A stretch of 64,000 bases of DNA from Ideonella oryzae (GCF_024055665.1 NZ_JAMXMC010000002.1:310001-374000), one strand, 5' to 3'; positions 8,349 through 17,776 are shown, counted from the first letter of the stretch. The notes: a model not told the origin generated them from the sequence alone. Program-made: numbers and translations.

Positions 8349-9179
8349 TCAGCATCCGTCGACCGACGTGGGGTCCAGGCGGAAGGCCGCCCCGTGGTAG
8401 CGGTCCAGACTGTGTTCGTCGTCGAAGGCGACCCAGCAACTCTTCTCGAGGTTCTCCCAGCGGTCCAGCTGCCGGTATCCCAGCCGACGGAGGTCCTGGA
8501 AGAAGCCGTCGTCGTGCTGGATTCGGTAGGGGCAGTAGGCCGTGCCGATGCTCTGGACGGTCCAGTAGCCTCGGGCAGGGTGCAGTGGCAGCAGGTTCAC
8601 CAACAGCCACTCGGGTTTGCGGGGAAGCGATGACACCCGCTGGGCCAGGGTTTCCTGCAGGTACTGAAGGCAACCGGCGGTGAACAGCACGTCGGCCCCG
8701 GTGGCCTCTGAGAAGTCGGCAGTGAAGTGCAGGCGGCGGGTGTGGTCCCGCGCCTTGGCCTCCTGCCGACCGTTGTCGACGACGGCCGGCACATCGCAGA
8801 CCTGCCAGGAGAGATCCTGCGGCAGCTCCATGCGGGAGGCATAGCTGTAGTAGGACAGCCCGATGTGCCCGCCCAGATCGAACACCCGGCGCGCACCTTG
8901 GGCCAGGGCACGCTGGAGCCAGAACATCATCGGGTAGTCGCTGGGGTAGATCTGACCGATTCGGTCGCGGTACATCTCGGCGGCTTCGCCGTGGTCGTAG
9001 CCCAGAGGGCGCGAGGCCGGGGCGGCGGCGGCGGCGGCCTCGTAGCTGTCAAACACACCGCGGCAGGTGCCCACGGCCTGTCCGCTCTCGAACCGGCTCC
9101 TGAAGCGCTCATGGCGCCAATGGCGAACTCCAGGCAGGTTGCCGATGAAGCTTCTGGCGTTCGACAGGTGTTCTCCCAC
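8349..9179 (-). CDS. Putative methyltransferase, TIGR04325-like family
   Basis: A 276-residue SAM-methyltransferase-like protein. The Rossmann motif I is ARRVFDLGGHIGLSYYSY. Later come LSWQVCDVPAVVDNGRQ and the partner strand GADVLFTAGCLQYL, and the protein ends in a conserved WENLEKSCW block. These features match the TIGR04325 family, often found in cell-surface polysaccharide loci. The GTG start at 9179 is chosen because AAGGGG lies five bases upstream on the minus strand; longer readings continue through non-conserved sequence to 9725. No glycan genes are nearby, so it is an orphan, and its acceptor is unknown. Confidence 0.75.
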   Translation of the reverse strand: MGEHLSNARSFIGNLPGVRHWRHERFRSRFESGQAVGTCRGVFDSYEAAAAAAPASRPLGYDHGEAAEMYRDRIGQIYPSDYPMMFWLQRALAQGARRVFDLGGHIGLSYYSYASRMELPQDLSWQVCDVPAVVDNGRQEAKARDHTRRLHFTADFSEATGADVLFTAGCLQYLQETLAQRVSSLPRKPEWLLVNLLPLHPARGYWTVQSIGTAYCPYRIQHDDGFFQDLRRLGYRQLDRWENLEKSCWVAFDDEHSLDRYHGAAFRLDPTSVDGC

Positions 9180-9363
9180 AGAGTCCCCTTGCGGTGTGAT
9201 GCGACAGCGTAGCGAATTGTTGCCCCGCCATTCTGGTCGTCGCATCCGCAAATATGACCCTTTGCCACAGACCTGGGTCGGGATCGCCCATCTCCAGGAG
9301 ACCGTGCACGGCTGAACGGGTCGGCACAATGTGGCGTCTGCTGCCACTTGGGGTGCTTTGAGC

Positions 9364-10638
9364 ATGTCGACCTTCACTTCTGCTGTCTCCGCCACTGCGG
9401 AGTCCCTGTCCGTTGTCGATGCACAGCGGCGCATCGCCGACGCCGTGGCGGGGCAGGCGCCGCAGGAGAGCGAGGTTGTCGACCTGATGGCGGCCTTGGG
9501 GCGGATCCTGGCTGAGGACGTGCTGGCCCCCCAGGACGTGCCTCCCCACGACAACTCGGCCATGGACGGCTTTGCCCTGGCGGGCCAGGCCCTGGTGTCC
9601 GGGCAGGCCACGCGGCTGCGGGTCGTGGGTCGGGCGTTGGCCGGGCATCCCTTCGCTGGCGTGGTGACGCCCGGTGATTGCGTTCGCATCATGACCGGGG
9701 CCGTGATGCCGGTCGGGACCGACACCGTGGTGCCGTTCGAGCGTTGCGAGCATCAGGACGACGTGGTGCTCATCGCACCCGGGGCCGTGCAGGTGGGCGA
9801 TAACCGTCGCCGTCGCGGCGAGGACCTGGCTGCGGGGACCGCCGCGCTCCCGGCGGGCCGTCGTCTGCGGCCTGCGGACCTGGGGTTGGCGGCATCGCTG
9901 GGGTTGACCCAGCTGCGCGTGCGTCGGCGTCTGGTCGTGGCGTTGTTTTCCAGCGGGGACGAATTGCGGTCTCCGGGGGAACTCCTGGCGCCGGGGTGTC
10001 TTTACGACAGCAACCGATTCACCCTGGCGGCGGCCCTCACGCAGCTGGGCTGCGAAGTTATGGACCTGGGCCGTGTGCCGGACGACCCCCAGGCCTTGGA
10101 CGTGGTACTACGGCAGGCTATCGACCAGGCCGACGCGGTGCTCACCAGCGGCGGCGTGAGCGTGGGTGATGCCGACCACACCCGCGCCCTGCTGGCCCGC
10201 CACGGGCAGGTGGATTTCTGGTCGGTGGCTATGCGGCCGGGCCGTCCCTTTGCCTTTGGGCGGCTGGAGCGCCCTGATCGCGCGCCCTGCTGGCTCTTCG
10301 CCCTGCCGGGCAATCCGGTCGCAGCTCTGGTCAGCTTCCAGGTGCTGGCGAGGGGGGCATTGCTGGCGCTGTCTGGGGCAGACGGTGAAGTCGCTCCGAT
10401 GTTGGCCGCCCGCTGCGCCGAACCCATCCGCAAGCGTCCGGGCCGTGCCGAGTTTCCACGCGTGCGTCTGTCCCTCGGTTCCGATGGTCACGCTCAGGCC
10501 CAAGTCTGGGGTGGGCAGGGTTCTGCCGCCTTGAGTGCGGTGGTCGGGGCCCATGGCCTGGCTGTGCTCCAGCCACAACAGGGTGATGTCGGCATCGACG
10601 ACTGGGTGGATGTCCTGCCATTCGAGGGGCTGTCCTGA
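9364..10638 (+). CDS. moeA: Molybdopterin molybdenumtransferase
   Basis: A 424-residue cytoplasmic enzyme that inserts molybdate into adenylylated molybdopterin, the last step of molybdenum cofactor synthesis. MoeA landmarks are visible: PPHDNSAMDGFA near residue 60, the motif IMTGAVMPVGTDTVVPFE, SSGDELRSPGE, DSNRFTLAAAL, TSGGVSVGDADHT and ALPGNPVAALVSF. The ATG at 9364 is preferred over 9331 because the first eleven residues of the longer form are not conserved. No other mo genes adjoin. A MobA-like protein of doubtful activity lies 36 kb downstream. Confidence 0.95.
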   Translation: MSTFTSAVSATAESLSVVDAQRRIADAVAGQAPQESEVVDLMAALGRILAEDVLAPQDVPPHDNSAMDGFALAGQALVSGQATRLRVVGRALAGHPFAGVVTPGDCVRIMTGAVMPVGTDTVVPFERCEHQDDVVLIAPGAVQVGDNRRRRGEDLAAGTAALPAGRRLRPADLGLAASLGLTQLRVRRRLVVALFSSGDELRSPGELLAPGCLYDSNRFTLAAALTQLGCEVMDLGRVPDDPQALDVVLRQAIDQADAVLTSGGVSVGDADHTRALLARHGQVDFWSVAMRPGRPFAFGRLERPDRAPCWLFALPGNPVAALVSFQVLARGALLALSGADGEVAPMLAARCAEPIRKRPGRAEFPRVRLSLGSDGHAQAQVWGGQGSAALSAVVGAHGLAVLQPQQGDVGIDDWVDVLPFEGLS

Positions 10639-10703
10639 TCCTCCTGGCTTCGTAACATCCGTCACTTGCCGCAAGGCGTGACAGGCTCAGGGAGGGCCGT
10701 GCG

Positions 10704-12758
10704 ATGTTGTTGAAGTACCTGGATCGGGATGTGCATGCATGCGCGACGGATGATGTAGTCGTTTCAAGGTGGCGCGGTCTGGTTGCGGGCGCAGCGCGCA
10801 GCCTGTTGCCCTGCTTGGCCGCCTGGAGCATCGTCGCAATGGCGCCGTCGGCAGCTGGTGCGGAGCCGCCCCCCGTTTCAGTGTTCGCAGCCCGTCCCCA
10901 ACTGGCAAGGCTTGCGCTTTCGCCGGACGGTCAGAAGCTGCTGGGTGTGATGAACGTCGGCGGCGACTCGGTGGTCGTGGTCGGAGCCTGGGATGGCTCA
11001 GACCTGCAGTCCCTCCTCCGCACAGACAACAACAAATACGTCATCAACTGGGTGCACTGGGCCAGCAACAAGCGTGTGGTGGTGAGCCTGCGCTTCCCTT
11101 CGATCACCCGGGGGGCCACTGCCACGGAGACCCGGGCACTGGCGATGGACCTGAAGGGCGAAAACATCGTGACCCTGGTCCCGCCGCCGCGTAACCGGGA
11201 CGTCAAGTGGCTGGCCCAGTTCCAGGACGTGGTGATTGACTGGCTGCCCGAGGACGAGGACCACGTCCTGATGGCCATCAGAGACGATCCGGTCGTCTTC
11301 GCCCCGAGTGTCTATATGGTCGATGTCAACACGGGGCAGCGCAAACAGGTGCTTGGTCCGCGTGAGAACGTCTGGGCCTGGATCACAGATCACGAGCACA
11401 AGGTGCGCATCGGTGTGCGTGACGATCGTGAGAAGGGAGAGGTCACCATCCTGGGCAGGAAGTCGGAAAACGACAGCTGGCAGAAGCTGTGGTCCTTCGA
11501 GCATTTCAGCCGTGATGATGTGGGTCCCATCACCTTCGGCAAGGACCCTCAGTCCCTGTATGTGACCAAGCTGAAGGACGATCGGCAGGCGCTCTACCTG
11601 GCGCATCTCGACAAACTGGATCCACAAGGCCAGCCCACCATGGATTTGGTTGCCGCGCGCGAAGAGGAGGACGTCGAGAACGTGCGCATTCTGGCGAATG
11701 GTGAATTGATTGGATTCGGTGGCGTTCGAGAGGGGGATTCACAGCGGTCCTTCATTGACGAGTCGCTGAAGGAACTGGCCCGAGGGGTCGACAAGGTGCT
11801 CCCCGGGCGTTTCAACTGGATCTATGGATTCAGCAAAGATCGCAATCGCTACCTGGTGGAGTCCACAGGCAATGGCATTCCGGGGCAGTTGCTGGCAGGT
11901 GACCGTGCGGCAGGCACCCTGAAGGTCATCGGTCAGCGGTACCCGGGCCTGGATACGAATCAACTCGTGGGTAAGCGCAAGATCAAGTTCAAGGCTCGGG
12001 ATGGACTGGAGATTCGCGGTTATCTGACCGTACCTAAGGGGGACACGCCTGAGCATGGCTGGCCCATGGTGCTGATGCCCCATGGCGGCCCGATCTCTTC
12101 GGACGACATCGACTTTGACCCCTGGACGGAGCTGCTGGCTTCGCGCGGCTATGCCGTGCTGCAGGTGAATTTCCGCGGATCGGACAACCAGGGGCGGACC
12201 TTCCGGGACGCCGGTCTGAAGCGCTGGGGCATGGAGATGCAGGACGACCTGACCGATGGTGTGAAGTGGGCCGTGGACAACCATGTAGCCGACGCCAAGC
12301 GCTTGTGCATCGTGGGTGCCAGCTACGGTGGCTATGCCGCGCTGATGGGCGCCGTCAAAACGCCCGACCTCTATCGCTGCGCAGTCAGTTTGGCGGGGGT
12401 GAGCGATCTGTTGGACATGTCGCGCGAATGGTCCGGTTGGAAGGGCGACAAGGTCGCCGACAAGCAATTGGGCAACTATTGGAATGACCGGGACAGTCTG
12501 AAGAAGACCTCCCCCGCCAACCATGCTGCTGAGATTCGGATACCGGTTCTGCTCATCCACGGCACGGCCGATGCCCAGGTGCCCTACGACCAGTCTGAGA
12601 CCATGGACAAGGCGTTGAAGTCGGCCGGTAAGTTCCACCGTTTCGTCACGCTGGAGGGGGGCGACCACCAGCTGACTCGCCTGGTGGACAGCCAGAAGTT
12701 CCTGGAGGAAACACTGGGGTTCCTCAATCAGTACATCGGCCCCAATGCACAGCCCTGA
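10704..12758 (+). CDS. Exported S9-family prolyl oligopeptidase-like peptidase
   Basis: A 684-residue serine peptidase of family S9 (dipeptidyl/acylaminoacyl-peptidase type). The N-terminus carries a hydrophobic stretch (SLLPCLAAWSIVAMAPSAAGA) that looks like a signal peptide with AGA before EPPP, so the enzyme is probably periplasmic. The middle ~370 residues should form a beta-propeller. The C-terminal alpha/beta-hydrolase domain has the triad Ser540 (GASYGGY), Asp623 (HGTADAQVP) and His655 (GGDHQ). The ATG at 10704 has GGAGG at 10691-10695, eight bases away, although the n-region before the hydrophobic core is unusually long. It ends six bases from a convergent regulator gene. Confidence 0.9.
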   Translation: MLLKYLDRDVHACATDDVVVSRWRGLVAGAARSLLPCLAAWSIVAMAPSAAGAEPPPVSVFAARPQLARLALSPDGQKLLGVMNVGGDSVVVVGAWDGSDLQSLLRTDNNKYVINWVHWASNKRVVVSLRFPSITRGATATETRALAMDLKGENIVTLVPPPRNRDVKWLAQFQDVVIDWLPEDEDHVLMAIRDDPVVFAPSVYMVDVNTGQRKQVLGPRENVWAWITDHEHKVRIGVRDDREKGEVTILGRKSENDSWQKLWSFEHFSRDDVGPITFGKDPQSLYVTKLKDDRQALYLAHLDKLDPQGQPTMDLVAAREEEDVENVRILANGELIGFGGVREGDSQRSFIDESLKELARGVDKVLPGRFNWIYGFSKDRNRYLVESTGNGIPGQLLAGDRAAGTLKVIGQRYPGLDTNQLVGKRKIKFKARDGLEIRGYLTVPKGDTPEHGWPMVLMPHGGPISSDDIDFDPWTELLASRGYAVLQVNFRGSDNQGRTFRDAGLKRWGMEMQDDLTDGVKWAVDNHVADAKRLCIVGASYGGYAALMGAVKTPDLYRCAVSLAGVSDLLDMSREWSGWKGDKVADKQLGNYWNDRDSLKKTSPANHAAEIRIPVLLIHGTADAQVPYDQSETMDKALKSAGKFHRFVTLEGGDHQLTRLVDSQKFLEETLGFLNQYIGPNAQP

Positions 12759-12764
12759 GACGTC

Positions 12765-14792
12765 TCAGTCGCTCGTGTTTCGCAGTGCGCGATAAACCGT
12801 GTTGCGGCTCACGCCCAGCCGGCGGGCCGCCAGGCTGATGTTGCCATCGCACTGCGCCACCGCCTGCCGGATCGTCTGGTGGGCCAGGGCATGCAGCGGC
12901 ACAGAGGGTGGCGTGATGCCGGACGAGGCGATCTGAGGTTCTTCCGCAGCAATCAGCCGCTGACCGGCCGCCTGCATCGCCTGCCGTGCCTCTTCCACGA
13001 AGTCATCGGGCAGGTGCTCGGGCAGCACCTCCTGCCCGGGCCCGGCCATGACACAGGCGGTGCGCAGCACGTTGTGCAGCTGGCGAACATTGCCCGGCCA
13101 GCTGCAGTGCTGGAACAGCCGGCGCACCGGGCCGGACAGGCGGGGGGTGTTTTCGGGGGCAAGCTGACCCAGCAGGCGCTCCACCAGGGTGGGCAGGTCT
13201 GAGCGTTCGCGCAGCGGCGGCAGCTTCAGGGCCAAACCGTTGAGCCGGTAGTAAAGGTCTTCCCGAAAGGTCTGGGCCTGGATCATCTCGCGCAGGTTGC
13301 GGTGGGTGGCGCAGACCACGCTCACATCCACCGGGATGGACCGGCTGCCGCCCAGCGGCATGACCTGACGCTCCTGCAGCACCCGCAGCAGGTGGGCCTG
13401 CAGCGACAGGGGCATGTCGCCAATCTCGTCCAGGAACAGGGTGCCGCCATGGGCCTGCACGATCTTGCCGACCGCGCCGCGGCGGCGGGCCCCGGTGAAG
13501 GCGCCTTCCTCGTAGCCGAACAGTTCTGCTTCGATCAGTGTTTCCGGGATCGAGGCGCAGTTCACGGCAACGAAGGGCTGCCGGGCGCGGCGCGAATCCT
13601 GGTGAATGGCGCGGGCGAAGACCTCCTTGCCGGTCCCGGTCTCGCCCAGCAGCAGGATCGGGATGTCCCGGTCCATTACCCGGCGGATCTTGTCCACCAC
13701 GGTGGCGATCTGCGGGTCGCCGCTGTGCAGTGCCTGCAGGCCGGGCGCCTGGGAGGGTGCGGTCCGTGGTGCCGGGCGCGATGGCAGATCGGCGACAGGG
13801 CTGTCCAGATCGGCCCGGTCCAGGGGAGTGGGCAAGGCAGAGGACGTCGCATCAGCGCTGCGTTCCGTGGCGGCACTCGCCAGGGAACTGGCGGTCCACA
13901 CCGGCCAGTTGAAGCGGGGCTGCAGGTGAAAGCGCCGCCCGTCGGGCAAGGTCACGGCCAGTGGCTGCCCCAGCGGATGACGGAAGCGGTCGACCAGGGC
14001 GCCGATCTCCACCCCCATCAGCGTGGACAGCGTGTGGGCCCGCAGGGCGGCACCCGACAGGCCCGTCAATTCCAAGGCCCCCCGGTTGGCACCAAGGATG
14101 CGCCCGTCAGGGCTCACCGCGACGATGCCTTCCACCAGTGTCCCGATGAATTCGGGCCGGGGGTGGAAATGCAGGCGCAGGGCCTGCCGGTGATCGTCGG
14201 CCAGCCAGTGGTTTTCGATCATCCGGGCGGACATCTTGACCAGGGCCATGGTGTGTTGGTGGTAACCCCGCTGGTCGCCTGACACGTCCAGCACGCCCAG
14301 GATGTTGCCGCGCGGGTCCAGGATGGGGGCGGCCGAGCAGGTCAGGAAGCGGTTGGAGCGGACATAGTGCTCGTCCGCATGGATCAAGGTGGGGACCTCC
14401 TCGATCAGCGCCGTGCCGATCGCATTGGTGCCCTGGGCGGCTTCGGACCAGTTCGCGCCGGGTTGCAGCGTGACGCGGGCCGCGCGGCTCAGGAAGGCGC
14501 TGTCGCCGATGGCATGCAGCACGGTGCCTGCCGCGTCGGTCAGCAGCACCATGCTCTGGCTGTCGACGATCTGTTCGAACAGCATCTCCATGACCGGTGC
14601 GGCGTGGCTGCACAGCCGCTCGTTGCGCTGCAGGGCCAGGGCCAGTTCGGGGCGGCCGGCCAGGGCCTCGTCGGCACCCCGCACGGGGTCGATCCCCAGC
14701 GCCTCGCAACGCAGGTGCGAATTGGCGATCAGGCTGGCGCGCGCGGGCGAGGCGGCGACGGACAGAGGGGTCAAGGGGGGCTGGCCTGGCAT
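12765..14792 (-). CDS. AcoR-like sigma-54-dependent activator (GAF-PAS-AAA-Fis)
   Basis: A 675-residue enhancer-binding protein. A GAF domain spans about residues 65-195 (QGTNAIGTALIEEVPTLIHA is characteristic of AcoR), and a PAS-like segment spans about 211-290. The AAA+ domain has Walker A GETGTGKE (383-390), the sigma-54 contact loop GAFTGA (430-435) and GGTLFLDE (449-456). A Fis-type helix-turn-helix ends the protein (NISLAARRLGVSRNTVYRAL). The ATG at 14792 is chosen because GGAGGA lies seven bases upstream; an ATG at 14855 would add 21 weak residues. AcoR-type proteins sense acetoin, alcohols or related small molecules. No matching catabolic operon is in the window, so the target is unknown. 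Confidence 0.9.
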   Translation of the reverse strand: MPGQPPLTPLSVAASPARASLIANSHLRCEALGIDPVRGADEALAGRPELALALQRNERLCSHAAPVMEMLFEQIVDSQSMVLLTDAAGTVLHAIGDSAFLSRAARVTLQPGANWSEAAQGTNAIGTALIEEVPTLIHADEHYVRSNRFLTCSAAPILDPRGNILGVLDVSGDQRGYHQHTMALVKMSARMIENHWLADDHRQALRLHFHPRPEFIGTLVEGIVAVSPDGRILGANRGALELTGLSGAALRAHTLSTLMGVEIGALVDRFRHPLGQPLAVTLPDGRRFHLQPRFNWPVWTASSLASAATERSADATSSALPTPLDRADLDSPVADLPSRPAPRTAPSQAPGLQALHSGDPQIATVVDKIRRVMDRDIPILLLGETGTGKEVFARAIHQDSRRARQPFVAVNCASIPETLIEAELFGYEEGAFTGARRRGAVGKIVQAHGGTLFLDEIGDMPLSLQAHLLRVLQERQVMPLGGSRSIPVDVSVVCATHRNLREMIQAQTFREDLYYRLNGLALKLPPLRERSDLPTLVERLLGQLAPENTPRLSGPVRRLFQHCSWPGNVRQLHNVLRTACVMAGPGQEVLPEHLPDDFVEEARQAMQAAGQRLIAAEEPQIASSGITPPSVPLHALAHQTIRQAVAQCDGNISLAARRLGVSRNTVYRALRNTSD

Positions 14793-14883
14793 GGCGGGTT
14801 CCTCCGCGGGCCGTCCATGGGCGGCCCCGAAGGCGCCAGTGTGCCTCAGCGACAACTCAGCCGTGCTGCGCAGCGCGCATTGC

Positions 14884-17421
14884 TCAGCGCGTGTTGCTGG
14901 TGGCGCGCACCTCTTCCATGCTGGTGATGCCGGCCAGCACCTTCTCGATGCCGTCCTGGCGCAGCGTGCGCATGCCCTCGCTGAGGGCCTGCTGTTCGAT
15001 GTCTTCGGCGTGGCCCTTGCCGTGGATCAGCTGCCGCATGGCCCGGGAGGAGGTCATCAGCTCATGGATCCCGGCCCGGCCATGCAGGCCCGTGTTGTTG
15101 CACTTCTCGCAGCCCGGGCTGTGGTACCGACGGAGCACGCCTGCGTTGCCATGGCGCTGCATCCATTCCTGCCGCAGGGCGGCCCGGTCGGGCCCGCCGG
15201 TACGGCCTTTCCAGGCACTCAGGTAGTCGTCCAGGAGCTCGTTGATCCATTCTTCCGGCGCTGGCTCGGCGCGGCGGCAGTCGGGGCACAGGCGGCGCAC
15301 CAGACGCTGGGCCAGCACGGCCAGCAGGGCGTCCGCAAAGTTGAACGGGTCCAGGCCCATGTCCAGCAAGCGGGTGACTGTCTCGGCCGCGCTGTTGGTG
15401 TGCAGCGTGGACATCACCAGGTGACCGGTCAGCGAGGATTCGATTGCGATGCTGGCGGTTTCCTCGTCCCGGATCTCGCCGACCATGATCACGTCCGGAT
15501 CAGCCCGCAGAAAGGCGCGCAGCGCCTTGGCGAAGGTCCAGTCGATCTTGGGGTTGACCTGCACCTGGCGCAGGCCGATCTGGGTGATTTCCACCGGGTC
15601 CTCGGCCGTCCAGATCTTGCGCTCGGGGGTGTTGATGCAGCTGAGCGCCGAATGCAGCGTGGTGGTCTTGCCAGAGCCGGTCGGGCCGACGCACAGCACC
15701 AGGCCGTAGGGGCGGTTGATCGCTTCCTTCAGGGCCAGCAGGTTGCGCGGCGACAGCCCCAGCTTCTCGATGGGGGGCAGGGCCTTGTTGGACGCCAGCA
15801 GCCGCAGCACCACATCCTCCAGCCCGTTGTTGGTCGGGATGGTGGCCACGCGCAGTTCGATGGGGCAGGACGGGACGAAGCGGGCAAAGTTGATCTTGCC
15901 GTCCTGGGGTCGGCGACGCTCGGAGATGTCCAGGTCGCACATGATCTTGATGCGGGCGACCAGGGCGCTGCGGTAGGTGTGTGGCAGCTCCAGATAGGGC
16001 TTGAGCACGCCATCGAGGCGGAAGCGCACGCGCAGCTTGCCGCGGCCCGGCTGGGGCTCGATGTGGATGTCGGAGGCGCCCTGCGCATTGGCTTCCACGA
16101 TCATCGTGTTGATCAGCCGCACCAGGGTGTTGTCGGACTGCTCGATCGGCGGATCTTCGAGGGCATCCGTTTCGCTCACCCGGACCTGCTCCAGGTCCGC
16201 CAGCAGGTGCTCGGTGCCCTTCTCGTCGAAGCTCAGCCGCGTGGGTTCGCTGAGGTTGACCTGGGCCTGCTCGATCAGGCCATGGCGCTGATAGGCCGAG
16301 ATGATGGGCTGCGCCAGGTCCTCGGTGGCGGCCAGCACGGGAATGACCTTGCTGCGCGAGGCGAAGCTCAGCTCGTCGATCAGGCTCTTGCGCGAGGGGT
16401 CGTCCATCGCGACGACCAGCCGTCCCGGCAGGGTCTGCAGGGGCAGCACGTTCAAGCGTTGGGCCAATCCGAAGGGCACCAGTCGCAGCGCTGCGGGATC
16501 CACTGGGTAGGTCTCGATCTGCACCACCGGATAGCCCATCTTGCGGGCCAGCGCCGAGCGCAGGGCATCCCGCTTGATGTAGCCGGCACGCACCAGCAAT
16601 TCACCCAGCGGCACGGTGCGGTTGCTGCGCTGCTCGATGAGTGCGGCGTCCAGCTGGTTCTGGCTGATGTGGCCCATGGCCAGCAGGGCCTCGCCGATGC
16701 GTACCATCGGCATGCTGGCCTGGGTCTCCAGGGCCGCTTCCAGCTGCTCGCGGGTGACCACGTCCTGGCCCAGCAGCACGTCACCCAGGCGGCGTTCGCG
16801 CAGCTGGCTCTGCATGGCCAGCACCTCGGCAATCTGGGCCGGGCTGGCGGTGTCTTCGGCCACCAGCATGCTGCCCAGGCTTTCGCCCAGCTGGAAGCGG
16901 GCATAGACGTCGCGCGGGCAGAACAGGCGCTGCACCGTGCCCTGGTCGTCCATGGGCGGGAAGAGGAAAAGCCCCTCGGGCTGCTCGACATGGCCCACGG
17001 TGCGGCCGGTCAGCACGCTGCCGTCCATCATGTCCACCCGGTAATCGATCGAGGGGTGGAAGTCGGTCAACTCAGGCGGGACGGCGCCACGGTCCATGAA
17101 GGAGGGCCGCAGAGGCGTGAGCAGGGTGATGCGCCGAAAGCGGTTCGGTCGCAGGGCCATGGCCTTGCGCGCGGGTGGCACCACCAGCTGAATCACATTC
17201 TGAGCCGGCAGATAGGCCAGCAGGCTGGCCTGCATCACCTTGCCGTTCAGACCTTCGATCTCGCAGGGCTCAGGTTCCTGCTGGGGCAGGCTGGTCGGGT
17301 AGATGGCGTAGGGCGGTGTGGGCCAGGCGAAGGCCCCCGAGATCGGTTCGGCCACGGGAACAGCAAGATCGTCGTGGGGATCTGTCGTGAGAAAGGACGG
17401 CAGCTGCGACATGTTGCTCAT
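14884..17421 (-). CDS. GspE/PilB-type secretion ATPase with three MshEN-like motifs
   Basis: An ~845-residue hexameric-ATPase-like protein of the GspE/PulE/PilB family. The C-terminal half has Walker A GPTGSGKTT (579-587), the Asp box around TAEDPVE, Walker B DPDVIMVGEIRD (641-652) and a zinc site CPDC...CEKC (712-774). The N-terminal ~170 residues (LNGKVMQASLLAYLPAQN, IDYRVDMMDGS) are an unrecognised domain. Three copies of an RLGxxLxxxGxIxxxxLxxAL-like motif follow at 30-residue spacing (about 210, 240, 270), as in MshEN c-di-GMP-binding domains. No pilC or gsp genes adjoin. ATG 17421 is used; GTG 17445 and ATG 17412 are alternatives, none with a clear ribosome site. Confidence 0.88.
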   Translation of the reverse strand: MSNMSQLPSFLTTDPHDDLAVPVAEPISGAFAWPTPPYAIYPTSLPQQEPEPCEIEGLNGKVMQASLLAYLPAQNVIQLVVPPARKAMALRPNRFRRITLLTPLRPSFMDRGAVPPELTDFHPSIDYRVDMMDGSVLTGRTVGHVEQPEGLFLFPPMDDQGTVQRLFCPRDVYARFQLGESLGSMLVAEDTASPAQIAEVLAMQSQLRERRLGDVLLGQDVVTREQLEAALETQASMPMVRIGEALLAMGHISQNQLDAALIEQRSNRTVPLGELLVRAGYIKRDALRSALARKMGYPVVQIETYPVDPAALRLVPFGLAQRLNVLPLQTLPGRLVVAMDDPSRKSLIDELSFASRSKVIPVLAATEDLAQPIISAYQRHGLIEQAQVNLSEPTRLSFDEKGTEHLLADLEQVRVSETDALEDPPIEQSDNTLVRLINTMIVEANAQGASDIHIEPQPGRGKLRVRFRLDGVLKPYLELPHTYRSALVARIKIMCDLDISERRRPQDGKINFARFVPSCPIELRVATIPTNNGLEDVVLRLLASNKALPPIEKLGLSPRNLLALKEAINRPYGLVLCVGPTGSGKTTTLHSALSCINTPERKIWTAEDPVEITQIGLRQVQVNPKIDWTFAKALRAFLRADPDVIMVGEIRDEETASIAIESSLTGHLVMSTLHTNSAAETVTRLLDMGLDPFNFADALLAVLAQRLVRRLCPDCRRAEPAPEEWINELLDDYLSAWKGRTGGPDRAALRQEWMQRHGNAGVLRRYHSPGCEKCNNTGLHGRAGIHELMTSSRAMRQLIHGKGHAEDIEQQALSEGMRTLRQDGIEKVLAGITSMEEVRATSNTR

Positions 17422-17560
17422 GGCCAGAGGGGGTGCACCCGACACGGAAGGTCGGCGATGGTGGTGATCCTAGGCGCGCGGCCCATCGGGCCATGCCGAG
17501 ATAAGCCCAGGGATTCCCGTCCTGCTCGAGGTCATGAACCTCCGCGCGGACTCACCCTGT

Positions 17561-17776
17561 TCACCGAGGCGGCTCCTCGGTATCGGTGTCGTCCCGGTAG
17601 TGCTTCCAGCGGTCCACCGCCTGATGCATCACGCGGACTTGTCGCAGAAAGCGCGGGCAGGGGTCACAGATGGTGAGGTGCAGGCGCAGCTTCACGCGCT
17701 CGGCCAGGGTCAGGGGCCGGTCTTCGGCCTGGAGGATGAGTGCGGTGGCCTGTCGGCAGGAGATCTGGAAGAGCAT
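17561..17776 (-). CDS. Small zinc-finger anti-sigma factor
   Basis: A 71-residue protein with the zf-HC2 anti-sigma signature HLTICDPC (His-x3-Cys-x2-Cys) near residues 33-40 and an upstream Cys in QISCRQAT. It has no membrane span, so it is a soluble, possibly redox- or metal-responsive anti-sigma factor. It follows the sigma-factor gene by 19 bp on the same strand. Sigma plus zinc-finger anti-sigma pairs of this size are frequent next to bufferin (DUF2282/DUF692) operons, which start on the opposite strand here. Confidence 0.82.
   Translation of the reverse strand: MLFQISCRQATALILQAEDRPLTLAERVKLRLHLTICDPCPRFLRQVRVMHQAVDRWKHYRDDTDTEEPPR

Noticed and set aside
8349-9725. A 458-codon reading of the methyltransferase gene with a long N-terminal extension
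   Set aside because: The first ~180 residues show no homology and run antisense into moeA. A GTG with AAGGGG upstream at 9179 gives the normal family length.
10657-10681. Hairpin GTCAC...GTGAC between moeA and the S9 peptidase gene
   Set aside because: The stem is bulged and followed by purine-rich sequence. Neither a terminator nor an operator can be supported.
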